Assembly (NCBI GenBank): GCA_937968125.1
Contig: CALBUI010000046.1
Span: 1 to 61,350, forward strand
Length of the DNA: 61,350 nt
Origin: an uncultured Anaerolineales bacterium
GTDB taxonomy: Bacteria; Chloroflexota; Anaerolineae; Anaerolineales; UBA4823
Direction: 5' to 3'
A program made the translations under genes and the position numbers. How positions within the stretch are numbered: the stretch's first letter is position 1; every line of letters starts with the position of its first letter. Below the pieces are notes generated by a model that made no database searches, was not told the DNA's origin, and worked only from the letters and a program-made list of their open reading frames with translations. Below are positions 33,495 to 42,315 of the stretch, one piece after another.

Positions 33495-34268
33495 TCACTG
33501 CAGGAGGGTATAACCCCCATCGATCAATATGACCTGACCGCGGATCATGTTTGCACCCGGACTGCATAGGAAAGCCACCAGTTGGGCGACATCTTCTGGG
33601 CTGACCAGGCGTCCGGCAGGGGTCCCTTCAACGATGGATTCGAATGTCTCCTCCCCATGAAACGCATCAAAATGCTCCAGTGCTTCGGTCTTAGCGATTC
33701 CAGGTGATACTGCATTGACCACGATATTCTTGTCTGCCAGCTCGACTGCCAGATACCTGGTAAGGGTTTCGATAGCAGCTTTACTTGCTCCGACAACTGC
33801 GTAGTCGGGTAGAACCCGGAATGAGCCTGGACTGGTGATGCTGACAATGTAGCCTCCCCCTTGATTTTCCATCAGTGGGACTGCTCGCTGGGTGGCGAAA
33901 AGCAGGGCGCGCGCATTGATGTTCATCGTCCAATCCCAACTTTTTGGGGTTTGTTGAAGGGCGGGGCGATTGTAACCTGAGGCTGCATTGCTGACCAAGA
34001 TATCTAATGCCCCAAAATGAGAATCAACCTGGGAGAATAAGTGATCTAGTCCTTCATCTGTGCCGACATGTGCTTTCACCACCAGCGCTTCTTGACCAAG
34101 TTCTCGAATGCGAGCAGCAGTTTCCTCGGCAGGTTTGCGATTGCGGTAGAAATTGACCACGATGTGAGCGCCTTGCTCCGCAAGATGCAAGGCTATCGCG
34201 CGTCCTATCCCCCGGCCAGAGCCAGTGATCAAGGCAATTTTGCCTTCGAATGGATTCTGTTCTTTCAA
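33495..34268 (-). CDS. fabL: Enoyl-ACP reductase, FabL type
   Basis: A 257-aa short-chain dehydrogenase. The NADP motif TGSGRGIGRAIALHLAEQGA is at residue 15, catalytic Tyr-x-x-x-Lys appears as YAVVGASKAAIETLTRYLAV. The segments SNAASGYNRPALQQTPKSWD, WTMNINARALLFATQRAVPL and MIRGQVILIDGGYTLL match remembered Bacillus FabL (enoyl-ACP reductase III) more closely than FabG. It should reduce trans-2-enoyl-ACP in the last step of fatty-acid elongation. fabH and fabF lie 3-6 kb upstream on the same strand. The start is TTG, preceded by AAAGG. FabG-like activity is the alternative. Confidence 0.82.
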   Translation of the reverse strand: MKEQNPFEGKIALITGSGRGIGRAIALHLAEQGAHIVVNFYRNRKPAEETAARIRELGQEALVVKAHVGTDEGLDHLFSQVDSHFGALDILVSNAASGYNRPALQQTPKSWDWTMNINARALLFATQRAVPLMENQGGGYIVSITSPGSFRVLPDYAVVGASKAAIETLTRYLAVELADKNIVVNAVSPGIAKTEALEHFDAFHGEETFESIVEGTPAGRLVSPEDVAQLVAFLCSPGANMIRGQVILIDGGYTLLQ

Positions 34269-34310
34269 GGTTCAAAACCTTTGAGTGAGTGAAATATCAG
34301 ATGAGTTAGG

Positions 34311-35279
34311 CTATGAGAATGGTAATTCTGTAGTCCTTATAAGGGCGCCTTTTTCTTTTTCCCCAGCGACCAGTTCATTTCCAGTTTCATAAAATGGTCG
34401 CTTGATTATTGCCAGGGCAACTTGACCGTAGCGCGGAGAGTTCGCGATAGAGGTTACTTTCCCGACAGGCTGCTGTGAGTCAGGTGGATAAAGCGTATCC
34501 CCAATCTGTGCTGCCTGGCTTAATTTTAGTCCCACCAGTTTGCGGGTGACCTTGTCGTAATTGACTTGCCGGGCAATAACCTCCTGGCCTGTGTAACAGC
34601 CTTTGTTATCTGACACAGCCCAATCAAATCCCGTCTCTAAGGGTGTGTAGTCTTCAGTGAGCTCATGCATTGCAGCAGGCAGTCCGGCTTCAACCCGCAG
34701 GATCTCATAACGATCTGGAGTTAGTGATTCTGCCCCTTGCTTGTCTAGTCCTTCCAGAATCTTTTCTATTGCATCCTGTGGCACCAGCAACCGGTGGGCG
34801 AACTCCTTCTTTTTAAGAAGAGTGACCTCTGAACCGGAGATTTTGAGTTTGAGAATATCGTCTTCAATTGAGCTGTGATCCCTGCTAAACTTCATTAAGA
34901 ATTCGTCGATCCCAACCCCAAACAAGTCAATCTGGGCGTGTTCCTGGCTGGCATCTTCCACGGTCACTTTATCCATGAAGAAGATGCGGCTTTGCAGGAA
35001 ATTGAGTGTCTCCTGACCTTTTCCTGGCAGCGTTATCGCCCCAAAGGATTCTCCCTCATCAATAACCCACAAAACGTCTAGAATTCTCCCCGCAGGAGAA
35101 GTTAGCACGGTCACCAGGGATCGATTAGGTGAGAGCAAATCTATATCGTTCGTTGTCTGGCGCTGAAGGAAGGTGTGCCGATCTTCACCTGAGATACGCA
35201 GGAAACCCCCATCTTCATGGGGGTAATAGAAGGTACGATCTGCGGAGTTTTCTGTCAGGGATTTTTCGTTATTGTCCAT
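34311..35279 (-). CDS. ygfZ: Folate-binding YgfZ-family protein
   Basis: A 322-aa GcvT-fold protein. The family signature K-G-C-Y-x-G-Q-E is present as KGCYTGQEVIARQ near residue 220, including the Cys required in E. coli YgfZ. YgfZ-type proteins bind tetrahydrofolate and help make or repair certain Fe-S enzymes. The N-terminal part (RISGEDRHTFLQRQTTNDID) and C-terminal barrel (VGLKLSQAAQIGDTLYPP) also fit. No lipoylation or glycine-cleavage genes are near, so a GcvT role is unlikely. It lies just downstream of the ftsH terminator. Confidence 0.9.
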   Translation of the reverse strand: MDNNEKSLTENSADRTFYYPHEDGGFLRISGEDRHTFLQRQTTNDIDLLSPNRSLVTVLTSPAGRILDVLWVIDEGESFGAITLPGKGQETLNFLQSRIFFMDKVTVEDASQEHAQIDLFGVGIDEFLMKFSRDHSSIEDDILKLKISGSEVTLLKKKEFAHRLLVPQDAIEKILEGLDKQGAESLTPDRYEILRVEAGLPAAMHELTEDYTPLETGFDWAVSDNKGCYTGQEVIARQVNYDKVTRKLVGLKLSQAAQIGDTLYPPDSQQPVGKVTSIANSPRYGQVALAIIKRPFYETGNELVAGEKEKGALIRTTELPFS

Positions 35280-35311
35280 AATAGATAAATCTGAAGGTGG
35301 TTAAAATCAAA

Positions 35312-35348
35312 GGCGTGGAACATTTTGCTATTATATATGTTCCACGCC
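35312..35348 (-). terminator. Terminator of ftsH
   Basis: A perfect 12-bp stem (GGCGTGGAACAT 35312-35323 with ATGTTCCACGCC 35337-35348) and a 13-nt AT-rich loop. On the minus strand it is followed by TTTGATTTT. It lies between ftsH and ygfZ. Confidence 0.85.
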
Positions 35349-35364
35349 CAGTTAATTTTCTGGA

Positions 35365-37242
35365 TTACGCCATTTGTGGGACGACAGATTGTGGAACTGG
35401 CGTTCCGCTGTTCTTAGGAACAGGGGGCGGGAACATTTCTTCGAATTCCTCGCGAGTGACAGTTTCAACCTCAAGTAACCGCTGGGCGACTATGTCCAGT
35501 TTATCACGGTATTGATTCACGATCGCCTTAGAGTGTTCGTAAGCCTCACCAACCAGTTTGCGAACCTCTATGTCTATCTGTTTGGCAACATCTTCAGAGT
35601 AGTCACGCTGCTCTGAAATCTCCCGGCCTAAGAAAATCAGCTCTTCTTTTTGGCCATAAACCATGGGTCCCAGCTCAGAGCTCATTCCGAGGCGAGTGAC
35701 CATGGAGCGGGCCATGCGGGTAACTCTTTCCAGATCGTTTGAAGCACCGGAGGTGATATCGTCGAAGACGATAGATTCAGCTGCTCGTCCGCCGAGTAAG
35801 CCGACCATATCCGCATAGAGTTTCTTGCGAGACATGAGCGTGCGGTCTTCCTCAGGCAGCATAATCGTGTAGCCACCAGCCATACCTCGTGAAGTTATAG
35901 AAACTTTATGCACTGGATCAGCTTCTGGAAGAGAATTCGCTACGACAGCGTGACCGGCCTCGTGATATGCCACAATGCGCTTTTCTTCTTCGCTGATCAA
36001 GCGGCTCTTGCGCTCAGGACCAGCGATAACACGTTCAATTGCTTCCTCGAGATCCGTCTGACCGATTACTTTCTTGTTACGCCTTGCAGCGAGGATTGCA
36101 CCCTCGTTGACCAGGTTTTCAATGTCGGCACCGACGAACCCAGGAGTTGAACGAGCCAAGACAGACAGATCGACCTCTGGGGAAAGTGGTTTACCTTTGA
36201 CATGGACTCGTAGAATGGCTTCGCGACCGCGCATATCAGGCCGGTCCAGGACCACCCGGCGGTCAAATCGACCAGGTCGTAAGAGTGCCGGGTCAAGAAT
36301 ATCTGGCCGGTTTGTCGCGGCCACGATGATTACATTCGTGTCCGTGTCGAAACCATCCATTTCGACCAGCATCTGGTTCAAAGTTTGCTCACGCTCGTCA
36401 TGAGAACCCCCAAGGCCGGCGCCACGCTGGCGACCAACGGCATCGATCTCATCCACGAAGACAATACATGGTGAGTGGCGTTTGGCTTGCTCGAAAAGAT
36501 CTCTCACCCGACTGGCGCCAACACCGACAAACATCTCCACAAATTCGGAACCAGAGATTGAGAAGAATGGCACGCCTGCTTCGCCGGATACAGCTTTTGC
36601 CAGTAAGGTTTTCCCGGTTCCTGGCGGGCCAACAAGCAGTACACCCTTTGGTATTCTCGCACCAAGAGAGATGAACTTCTCCGGTTCTCGCAAGAATTCA
36701 ACCACTTCAGCCAGCTCTTCTTTAGCTTCCTCGACCCCAGCCACATCTTCAAATGTGACTGCGGGGTGATCGCCGGAGAACATGCGGGCGCGTGATTTGC
36801 CAAAGGACATGGCTGCATTGTTGCTGCCTTGGGCCTGACGGAAAACAAACCAGAATACCCCTGCGAGCAAAATGAAGGGGATAAAGTAACCCAAAGCAGT
36901 GGCGATGCCCAGCCAGGCGCTCGGTGGTTGGACTTCGATCTTGATATTTTCAGCGGACAGCGCAGCGGTGGTAACACCCAGCTCTTTAAGCTGTTGAATT
37001 AAGGTTGCGTCGGACTCTTTCTGTGATTCTGCTTCAGTCCCGTCAGAATATGTTACTCGGAGCCGATTATCGTCTTCGATAACGCGATTTACCTTGCCAG
37101 CTTGAACATCTGCCGCTAATTCATTAATTGTTAATGATTCTTGGGTTGTCGCCTGCTGCTGGAACTGGTAAACCACCATGACAATGATGGCCACAAACAG
37201 CAGCAAGTAAATTATTGATGAACGGTTGCGGGTCGGATTCAC
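35365..37242 (-). CDS. ftsH: ATP-dependent zinc metalloprotease FtsH
   Basis: A 625-aa membrane AAA protease. Two transmembrane helices (about 10-27 and 113-135) flank a periplasmic domain. The AAA module has Walker A GPPGTGKT near 207, Walker [12 protein letters not shown] and the pore motif [13 protein letters not shown]. The protease site HEAGH is near 427 with the third ligand Asp in ASNDLERVT. It degrades membrane and regulatory proteins. The start is GTG, five bases after GGAGG. The C-terminus is Pro-rich ([15 protein letters not shown]). An extended -10 promoter lies upstream. Confidence 0.97.
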   Translation of the reverse strand: MNPTRNRSSIIYLLLFVAIIVMVVYQFQQQATTQESLTINELAADVQAGKVNRVIEDDNRLRVTYSDGTEAESQKESDATLIQQLKELGVTTAALSAENIKIEVQPPSAWLGIATALGYFIPFILLAGVFWFVFRQAQGSNNAAMSFGKSRARMFSGDHPAVTFEDVAGVEEAKEELAEVVEFLREPEKFISLGARIPKGVLLVGPPGTGKTLLAKAVSGEAGVPFFSISGSEFVEMFVGVGASRVRDLFEQAKRHSPCIVFVDEIDAVGRQRGAGLGGSHDEREQTLNQMLVEMDGFDTDTNVIIVAATNRPDILDPALLRPGRFDRRVVLDRPDMRGREAILRVHVKGKPLSPEVDLSVLARSTPGFVGADIENLVNEGAILAARRNKKVIGQTDLEEAIERVIAGPERKSRLISEEEKRIVAYHEAGHAVVANSLPEADPVHKVSITSRGMAGGYTIMLPEEDRTLMSRKKLYADMVGLLGGRAAESIVFDDITSGASNDLERVTRMARSMVTRLGMSSELGPMVYGQKEELIFLGREISEQRDYSEDVAKQIDIEVRKLVGEAYEHSKAIVNQYRDKLDIVAQRLLEVETVTREEFEEMFPPPVPKNSGTPVPQSVVPQMA

Positions 37243-37284
37243 TTATACCTCCAAAATTGTTGACAGACCGCAGATTGCGTAATC

Positions 37285-37293
37285 ATTATACCA
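37285..37293 (-). promoter_or_regulatory. Extended -10 promoter of ftsH
   Basis: TGG-TATAAT on the minus strand, about 43 bases before the GTG at 37242. No CIRCE or other heat-shock operator is seen beside it. Confidence 0.65.
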
Positions 37294-37436
37294 ACCTCTG
37301 ACGCGGACAGGTACATTTGAATTACCTTTGCTGCGAAATTCTAACATCGTTCTAACAATTCCAGTTTGACTTGAAATTGGTGTATTCAGAAGCTTATTAT
37401 GCCAGATTTTTGGAGCTTTTTTGGGATATTAACGAA

Positions 37437-37466
37437 AATGAGGGTGCAAAATCCTGCACCCTCATT
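37437..37466 (-). terminator. Terminator after fabH
   Basis: AATGAGGGTGCA (37437-37448) pairs with TGCACCCTCATT (37455-37466), a perfect 12-bp stem with a 6-nt loop. On the minus strand the fabF-fabH mRNA runs into it and meets TTTTCG after the stem. Confidence 0.82.
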
Positions 37467-37493
37467 TGGTTTTACGTGTTATGCAGTTCTCGA

Positions 37494-38600
37494 TTATTCA
37501 TTTCTCCAGAAAAAACCCTCAACACGCCGGCGAAGGCGGGAAAAAATAGACCTGGAGCGAGCAAACAAACGCACTCTGCGTGGGCTTACCTTGCGTTCGT
37601 ATGAGAGAGGACCAGACCATTGGATTAGGGCAGCTCCCCAGGTCAACCCTCCCCCAAAGGCGACCATGACTGTGTTGTCGCCTGGATTTAGTCGTCCCTG
37701 TTCTAATGCTTCTACAGTAGCAATCGGTATCGAGGCGGTGGAAGTGTTCCCGTATCGATCCAAATTGACCATGACCTTATCCATTGGATAGTTCAATCCA
37801 CGCGCGGCTGCTTCAATGATTCGCTGATTGGCCTGGTGGGGGATGAGCAGTTGGATGTCATCCATATCCATATTAACAGATTCGAGCGTTTGTTGAGTTG
37901 CATCTGCCATTACCCGGGTTGCGAACCTAAACACTTCTCTGCCATTCATCTGGATGTAATGTAAACCATCGTAAAGTGTTTGCATACTGGCAGGGTTTGC
38001 GCTGCCTCCACCGGGTACTGAAAGCAGGTCACCACCTGATCCATCAGATCGAAGAACTGCTGAGAGGACACCACCTGGTTCATCGCTGGCCTGCATAACA
38101 AAAGCCCCGGCGCCATCTCCAAATAAGATACAGGTGTTCCGATCCTTCCAATTGACTACTCGAGAGAGAGTTTCGGAACCGATAATTAATACGTTGCTCG
38201 CGCTGCCCGATTTGATGGCTTGCGATCCCAAGTTAATAGCATACACAAACCCCGTGCAGGCTGCCAGTACGTCGAAGGCGCCAGCTTTCACAGCTCCGAT
38301 CTGATCTTGAACCAGACAGGCAGTCGCGGGGAATATATACTCCGGTGACGAAGTAGACAGGATGATCATATCGAGATCGCTGGGGTGGACATTGGCGACC
38401 TCTAATGCGCGCAAGGAGGCTTCAGCAGCTAATGAGGCTGTGGTCTGGTCGGCACCCGCGATCCTTCTCTCCCGAATACCCGTCCTGGAGACGATCCACT
38501 CATCGTTGGTTTCGACCATTTTCGCCAGATCATCATTGGTCAAAATATTTTCTGGGACAGACATTCCCCACCCGGTAATATGTGCAAAGGGGGGACTCAT
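37494..38600 (-). CDS. fabH: 3-oxoacyl-ACP synthase III
   Basis: A 368-aa KAS III that starts fatty-acid synthesis by condensing an acyl-CoA with malonyl-ACP. The catalytic triad is visible: Cys in DVLAACTGFVYA near 113, His in IPHQANQRIIEAA near 252 and Asn in YGNTSTASIP near 282. The usual protein ends at GAALIQW. Here 40 further residues follow, with 12 Arg/Lys and an amphipathic look (VRLFARSRSIFSRLRRRVEG), which is unusual. The ATG overlaps the fabF stop in ATGA, so the two are translationally coupled. Confidence 0.95.
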   Translation of the reverse strand: MSPPFAHITGWGMSVPENILTNDDLAKMVETNDEWIVSRTGIRERRIAGADQTTASLAAEASLRALEVANVHPSDLDMIILSTSSPEYIFPATACLVQDQIGAVKAGAFDVLAACTGFVYAINLGSQAIKSGSASNVLIIGSETLSRVVNWKDRNTCILFGDGAGAFVMQASDEPGGVLSAVLRSDGSGGDLLSVPGGGSANPASMQTLYDGLHYIQMNGREVFRFATRVMADATQQTLESVNMDMDDIQLLIPHQANQRIIEAAARGLNYPMDKVMVNLDRYGNTSTASIPIATVEALEQGRLNPGDNTVMVAFGGGLTWGAALIQWSGPLSYERKVSPRRVRLFARSRSIFSRLRRRVEGFFWRNE

Positions 38601-39847
38601 GATTGCGCCTTCTCAAATTTTTTCAAGATTATCGTGGCGTTGTGACCACCAAAACCGAAGGAGTTTGACATAACATAATCAACCTGCTTCTGGCGAGGTT
38701 CATTGGGGATGTAATCTAAATCACACTCGGGATCCGGAACTTCATAGTTTATGGTGGGAGGCATAATGTCGTTCTGGAGGATTTCCACCGCGAACACCGC
38801 CTCTACTGCTCCTGCTGCGCCAAGCAAATGGCCTGTCATAGATTTGGTGGAAGACACTGGCAGCTCGTAGGCATATTCCCCAAAAGCTGATTTTATGGCT
38901 GCTGTTTCACTTTTGTCATTTAACGGAGTTCCAGTTCCGTGGGCATTGATGTAGTCGATATCCTGTGGGTTGATACTGGCATCTTCAAGGGCCAATTTCA
39001 TACAGACCGCTGCACCAGAGCCGTTTTCCGCAGGGGCTGAAATGTGGAAGGCATCATTTGTGCTGCCATAGCCGACCAATTCAGCCAGGATGCGTGCACC
39101 TCTGGCCTCGGCGTTTTCAAGGGATTCCAGCACCAGGATCGCAGCCCCTTCGCCCATGACAAATCCAGTCCGATCGAGGTTGAACGGACGGCTGGCCTGG
39201 CTTGGATCACCATCGTAAGTCGACATGGCCCCCATTTTTGAAAGGCCTGCCATCGCAAGGGGCACGATTGCAGCTTCACATCCACCAGCCAGCATGACAT
39301 CAGCCTGACCGCGGCGGATAATTTCGCTCGCTTCTCCAATAGCATTCGTGCCTGTCGCGCAGGCTGTCACCACTGCAAAATTCGTACCTTTGATGCCCAT
39401 ATTAATCGCGATCCTTCCCCCTGGAGTGTCAGGGAGCATCATTGGCACAAGGAAAGGACTTACCCGGGAAGGTCCCCTTTCTGTGAAATTTCTAAATTGA
39501 TCATAGAGAGTTTCAATTCCCCCAATTCCTGTCCCGACTACTGCTCCGATGCGATCGGAATTTTCTGCGGTAATTTCAAGCTCTGCATCTTGTACAGCTT
39601 CTTGCGCAGCTGCCAGGGAAAATTGCGTGCTGCGATCCATGCGTCTTGCCTCTCGAGCCCCGAACAAGGACCTCCCATCAAATCCTTTTACCTCCGCAGC
39701 AATCTTGCAATCATATTCTGTTGTATCGTAATAAGTTATTAAGTCGATCCCGGCTTTTTTCTGGAGTAAAGTATCCCAGGTTGTTTCTACGTCATTTCCG
39801 AGCGGGCTGATGCACCCAAGGCCCGTAATGACCACGCGTTGATCCAT
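38597..39847 (-). CDS. fabF: 3-oxoacyl-ACP synthase II
   Basis: A 416-aa KAS II elongating acyl-ACPs with malonyl-ACP. Catalytic Cys in VVTACATGTNAIGEA near 165, His in NAHGTGTPLNDKSE near 304 and His in STKSMTGHLLGAAGAVEA near 341. It is upstream of fabH in a two-gene operon and is preceded by a strong GGAAGGAG ribosome-binding site. No acpP, fabD or fabG is adjacent. I see no FapR-type operator in the upstream 150 bp. Confidence 0.96.
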   Translation of the reverse strand: MDQRVVITGLGCISPLGNDVETTWDTLLQKKAGIDLITYYDTTEYDCKIAAEVKGFDGRSLFGAREARRMDRSTQFSLAAAQEAVQDAELEITAENSDRIGAVVGTGIGGIETLYDQFRNFTERGPSRVSPFLVPMMLPDTPGGRIAINMGIKGTNFAVVTACATGTNAIGEASEIIRRGQADVMLAGGCEAAIVPLAMAGLSKMGAMSTYDGDPSQASRPFNLDRTGFVMGEGAAILVLESLENAEARGARILAELVGYGSTNDAFHISAPAENGSGAAVCMKLALEDASINPQDIDYINAHGTGTPLNDKSETAAIKSAFGEYAYELPVSSTKSMTGHLLGAAGAVEAVFAVEILQNDIMPPTINYEVPDPECDLDYIPNEPRQKQVDYVMSNSFGFGGHNATIILKKFEKAQS

Positions 39848-40002
39848 TCTTTTCTCCTTCCTGCACGTAATTCAACCATTAAAAACGCGCTTAAATTAAA
39901 AATATTTTTCAGACACTAATAATATGAAAATCCGATCAAGACAAATTTAGGTGATATAACACCATGCCAGCTAAATGGAGGCGGCAACCAGTAAACAATA
40001 GT

Positions 40003-41250
40003 TCAGGTACCCAAATTCAAAGTTCTCGCAGCACCTAATACTTGTGGTGAGATCTCCTCCAATGAGTTTTTTGCTTGCCGGACATGGAGGCGATCGTGAC
40101 CAACGATTATGCTGACTAACTCCTTTAAATTCGTAGGTCCAAAAATCGCATGCCGGGCTGGTTTCTGCCAGTCATCAGAGTTTAATCCATCTAATATCTC
40201 AAGCAGCTTCATCCGAGAAAGAATGAAGTCTTGCAATGCTTGCGGGCCATTTTGACAGTAGTAAAGTCTCTCTTCCGCCCATTTGTCAGAATCTATGCCT
40301 GGCAAGAAAGGATTATCATCTTCCAGCACTTTATTCACTCTGGGGGTATTAACTTCAGTGTCCACATCCCGCATATGACAGATAATCTCTGTGAAATTCC
40401 ATTCGCCTGGTTCGGGATGTTCTTGCCAGCTGACAGTTTCTAAATCTCTTGCAAATGAGTTCAGGACAGCTGGAGTAGCCCTGAGGACCGCTTGCATGGC
40501 TTCAACCTGGCTGAAATCTGGTTCGTGGATTTCAAGGGGAGTGGCATCTATCCAGGGGAGTAAATCCTCTAAATTTCCATATCCTTTGGAGTTATCAAAC
40601 TCACTTTCGATTACTTGCTCGCCATTGGTAACCCAGAATGTACCAATGCCAAGCTTTTGAGCGGGAACTATATCGTGCTCGATATTATCCCCAACCATGA
40701 CCACGGGTCCTTCGGGCCAACCGAGTAAAGACAGCGTCTCAGTAAAAAACGCCGGATTGGGTTTGGCAAAATACGAAGTTTCATAGGAAGGGATCAAACT
40801 AAATGGATACTGGCCTGGAGACAAACCTGCCCATTCCAGCCGCTGAAGGATGGCAGTGAGTGGAAATAGTGGATTTGTTGCTATGCCTACTGAGTAGCCC
40901 CGGCGGAATGCTTCCTTTACCATGCTGACAGCTTCAGGACGGAATTGGGTTAGTCTTTTTAGTCTCGGGAACACTTCTGAATAAAACGAATCGAAACGGT
41001 CAGTGAAATTTTGTGGGTCGAATCCTACTTTGGTGTAAAAAGCTCGATCAAAAACCTGTTTAAGTGACCGGTCAGGACGCTGATTTTCAAGCATTTCTTG
41101 GGTGGATGACAGGAGCGCCGGCAGCATTTCCTCCGGTGAAATGATATCAGCCAGGTGATCTCCCAGGGCTTGCAGGTAAGCTGGGATGAATGTATCCATG
41201 CTGTTTCCCAAACAAGTGTCGTCGAGATCAAGCAATAGAACCAGGGACAT
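40003..41250 (-). CDS. HAD hydrolase fused to DinB-like domain
   Basis: A 415-aa fusion. Residues 1-230 are a HAD phosphatase: motif I LLLDLDDTCL, a helical cap, motif II Thr/Asn in GIATNP near 125, Lys in FAKPNPAFF and motif IV VVMVGDNIEHD near 190. Residues about 255-400 resemble the DinB/YfiT four-helix domain, with EWNFTEIICHMRDVD and VGHDRLHVRQ supplying a His-rich metal site. DinB-type domains often act on thiols or leaving groups. The pairing with a phosphatase is unusual and the substrate unknown. The ATG at 41250 follows GGAG; the preceding TTG is less likely. Confidence 0.8.
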   Translation of the reverse strand: MSLVLLLDLDDTCLGNSMDTFIPAYLQALGDHLADIISPEEMLPALLSSTQEMLENQRPDRSLKQVFDRAFYTKVGFDPQNFTDRFDSFYSEVFPRLKRLTQFRPEAVSMVKEAFRRGYSVGIATNPLFPLTAILQRLEWAGLSPGQYPFSLIPSYETSYFAKPNPAFFTETLSLLGWPEGPVVMVGDNIEHDIVPAQKLGIGTFWVTNGEQVIESEFDNSKGYGNLEDLLPWIDATPLEIHEPDFSQVEAMQAVLRATPAVLNSFARDLETVSWQEHPEPGEWNFTEIICHMRDVDTEVNTPRVNKVLEDDNPFLPGIDSDKWAEERLYYCQNGPQALQDFILSRMKLLEILDGLNSDDWQKPARHAIFGPTNLKELVSIIVGHDRLHVRQAKNSLEEISPQVLGAARTLNLGT

Positions 41251-41253
41251 CAA

Positions 41254-41580
41254 TCACTCCGTGAAAATGGGCGGCAAGGGATGGCATTCACCACAACCGA
41301 TCTTTGGTTCGGCAACATCCCGGAGAGTTTTGCTGCAGTAAGCCTTCACCCGCACCACCTTTTTGATATAAGGGAACGGGCGCTCTACACTTCCTTCGAG
41401 AATCATATTGGAGCATGCATTAGCAAGTTGAATTTCTGGTACTGGACAGGAGAAACAGAGATCAGGAGTCCAATTTTGTGGGGGGGAGGCCGCCAATAAC
41501 AAGCGACATTCCTCGTGATCGCGGCCTCGATAATAGTCCCCATAAAAATAGCTGCATTCTTTTCCCGCGGGTGTTTCCAT
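41254..41580 (-). CDS. Small Cys-rich protein, function unknown
   Basis: A 108-aa soluble protein with eight Cys (9, 25, 42, 45, 56, 82, 96, 99), including two CxxC pairs (CFSC and CGEC) and a final CH. The spacing suggests one or two metal centres, zinc or Fe-S. No known signature matches in my reading. It lies between efp and the HAD-DinB gene with gaps of 11 and 3 bp, so the three are probably one operon. A His (position 100) next to the second CxxC may be an additional ligand. Confidence 0.7.
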   Translation of the reverse strand: METPAGKECSYFYGDYYRGRDHEECRLLLAASPPQNWTPDLCFSCPVPEIQLANACSNMILEGSVERPFPYIKKVVRVKAYCSKTLRDVAEPKIGCGECHPLPPIFTE

Positions 41581-41591
41581 GGATATATCCG

Positions 41592-42149
41592 TTAGACTCG
41601 GGTGATATAAGTGCCAGTGCGGGTATCGACGCGAATCACATCGCCTGCCTCGATGAAATTTGGCACCTGAACTTTTAGACCGGTTTCTGTTGTTACTTTC
41701 TTGTTTACCCCCGTTGCAGTATCTCCGCGAACAGCGACTTCTGCTTCAACCACATTCAAATCGACAGTGATCGGTAGCTCGATATCGATCGGTTCATTTT
41801 GATAAAATGTGAGCTTGATACTTAGATTCTCTATAAGATAATTGGCTGCTTCCCCAATCACCTCAGCTGGAATTGCCGGCTGCTCGAAGGTGTCCTGATC
41901 CATGAAGTGATAAAGGGACCCATCCGAGTAAAGGTATTCAACATTATGATATTCCAAATCCGCTTCCTGGACCCGATCGCTTGAGATAAATGATTTGTCG
42001 AGGATAGTTCCCGTGCGCAAATTTTTTGCTTTGATACGGATCGTGGCTTTTCCGCGACCTGGTTTATGATGCTCATACTCTAATACTTTGAAGAGCCCAT
42101 TATCCAATTCAAAAGTAACGCCTTTTCGAAGCTCATTTACATCAATCAT
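41592..42149 (-). CDS. efp: Elongation factor P
   Basis: A 185-aa EF-P that relieves ribosome stalling at polyproline stretches. Three beta-barrel domains are clear. The loop that reaches the peptidyl-transferase centre reads HKPGRGKA, so residue 32 at its tip is Arg, where E. coli has the modified Lys34. The C-terminal EF-P signature (NFIEAGDVIRVDTRTGTYITRV) is intact. It has a strong promoter with a 35-base leader. It appears to be first of an operon with the Cys-rich and HAD-DinB genes. No epmA/epmB, earP or ymfI-like modification gene is adjacent. Confidence 0.96.
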   Translation of the reverse strand: MIDVNELRKGVTFELDNGLFKVLEYEHHKPGRGKATIRIKAKNLRTGTILDKSFISSDRVQEADLEYHNVEYLYSDGSLYHFMDQDTFEQPAIPAEVIGEAANYLIENLSIKLTFYQNEPIDIELPITVDLNVVEAEVAVRGDTATGVNKKVTTETGLKVQVPNFIEAGDVIRVDTRTGTYITRV

Positions 42150-42190
42150 TTTTCATTCCTCATACTTTTTCAGAGAAGGTTCGCGGCAGG

Positions 42191-42219
42191 ATTATAGCCC
42201 AGCGTAAGAGGCATGACAA
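42191..42219 (-). promoter_or_regulatory. Promoter of efp
   Basis: On the minus strand TTGTCA (42219-42214), 17-bp spacer, perfect TATAAT (42196-42191). Start predicted near 42184. Confidence 0.82.
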
Positions 42220-42264
42220 GGGCGAGATGATTTGGCGAGCAGAAACTGCATGCCTTCCCACTTA

Positions 42265-42273
42265 TGGTACACT
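42265..42273 (+). promoter_or_regulatory. Extended -10 promoter of the response regulator
   Basis: TGG-TACACT, about 42 bases before the ATG at 42316. It is divergent from the efp promoter and separated from it by about 45 bp. Confidence 0.5.
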
Positions 42274-42315
42274 AATCGGTGCCTAAATTCCAAGGCTCTG
42301 ATCGAAAAGGTGGAA

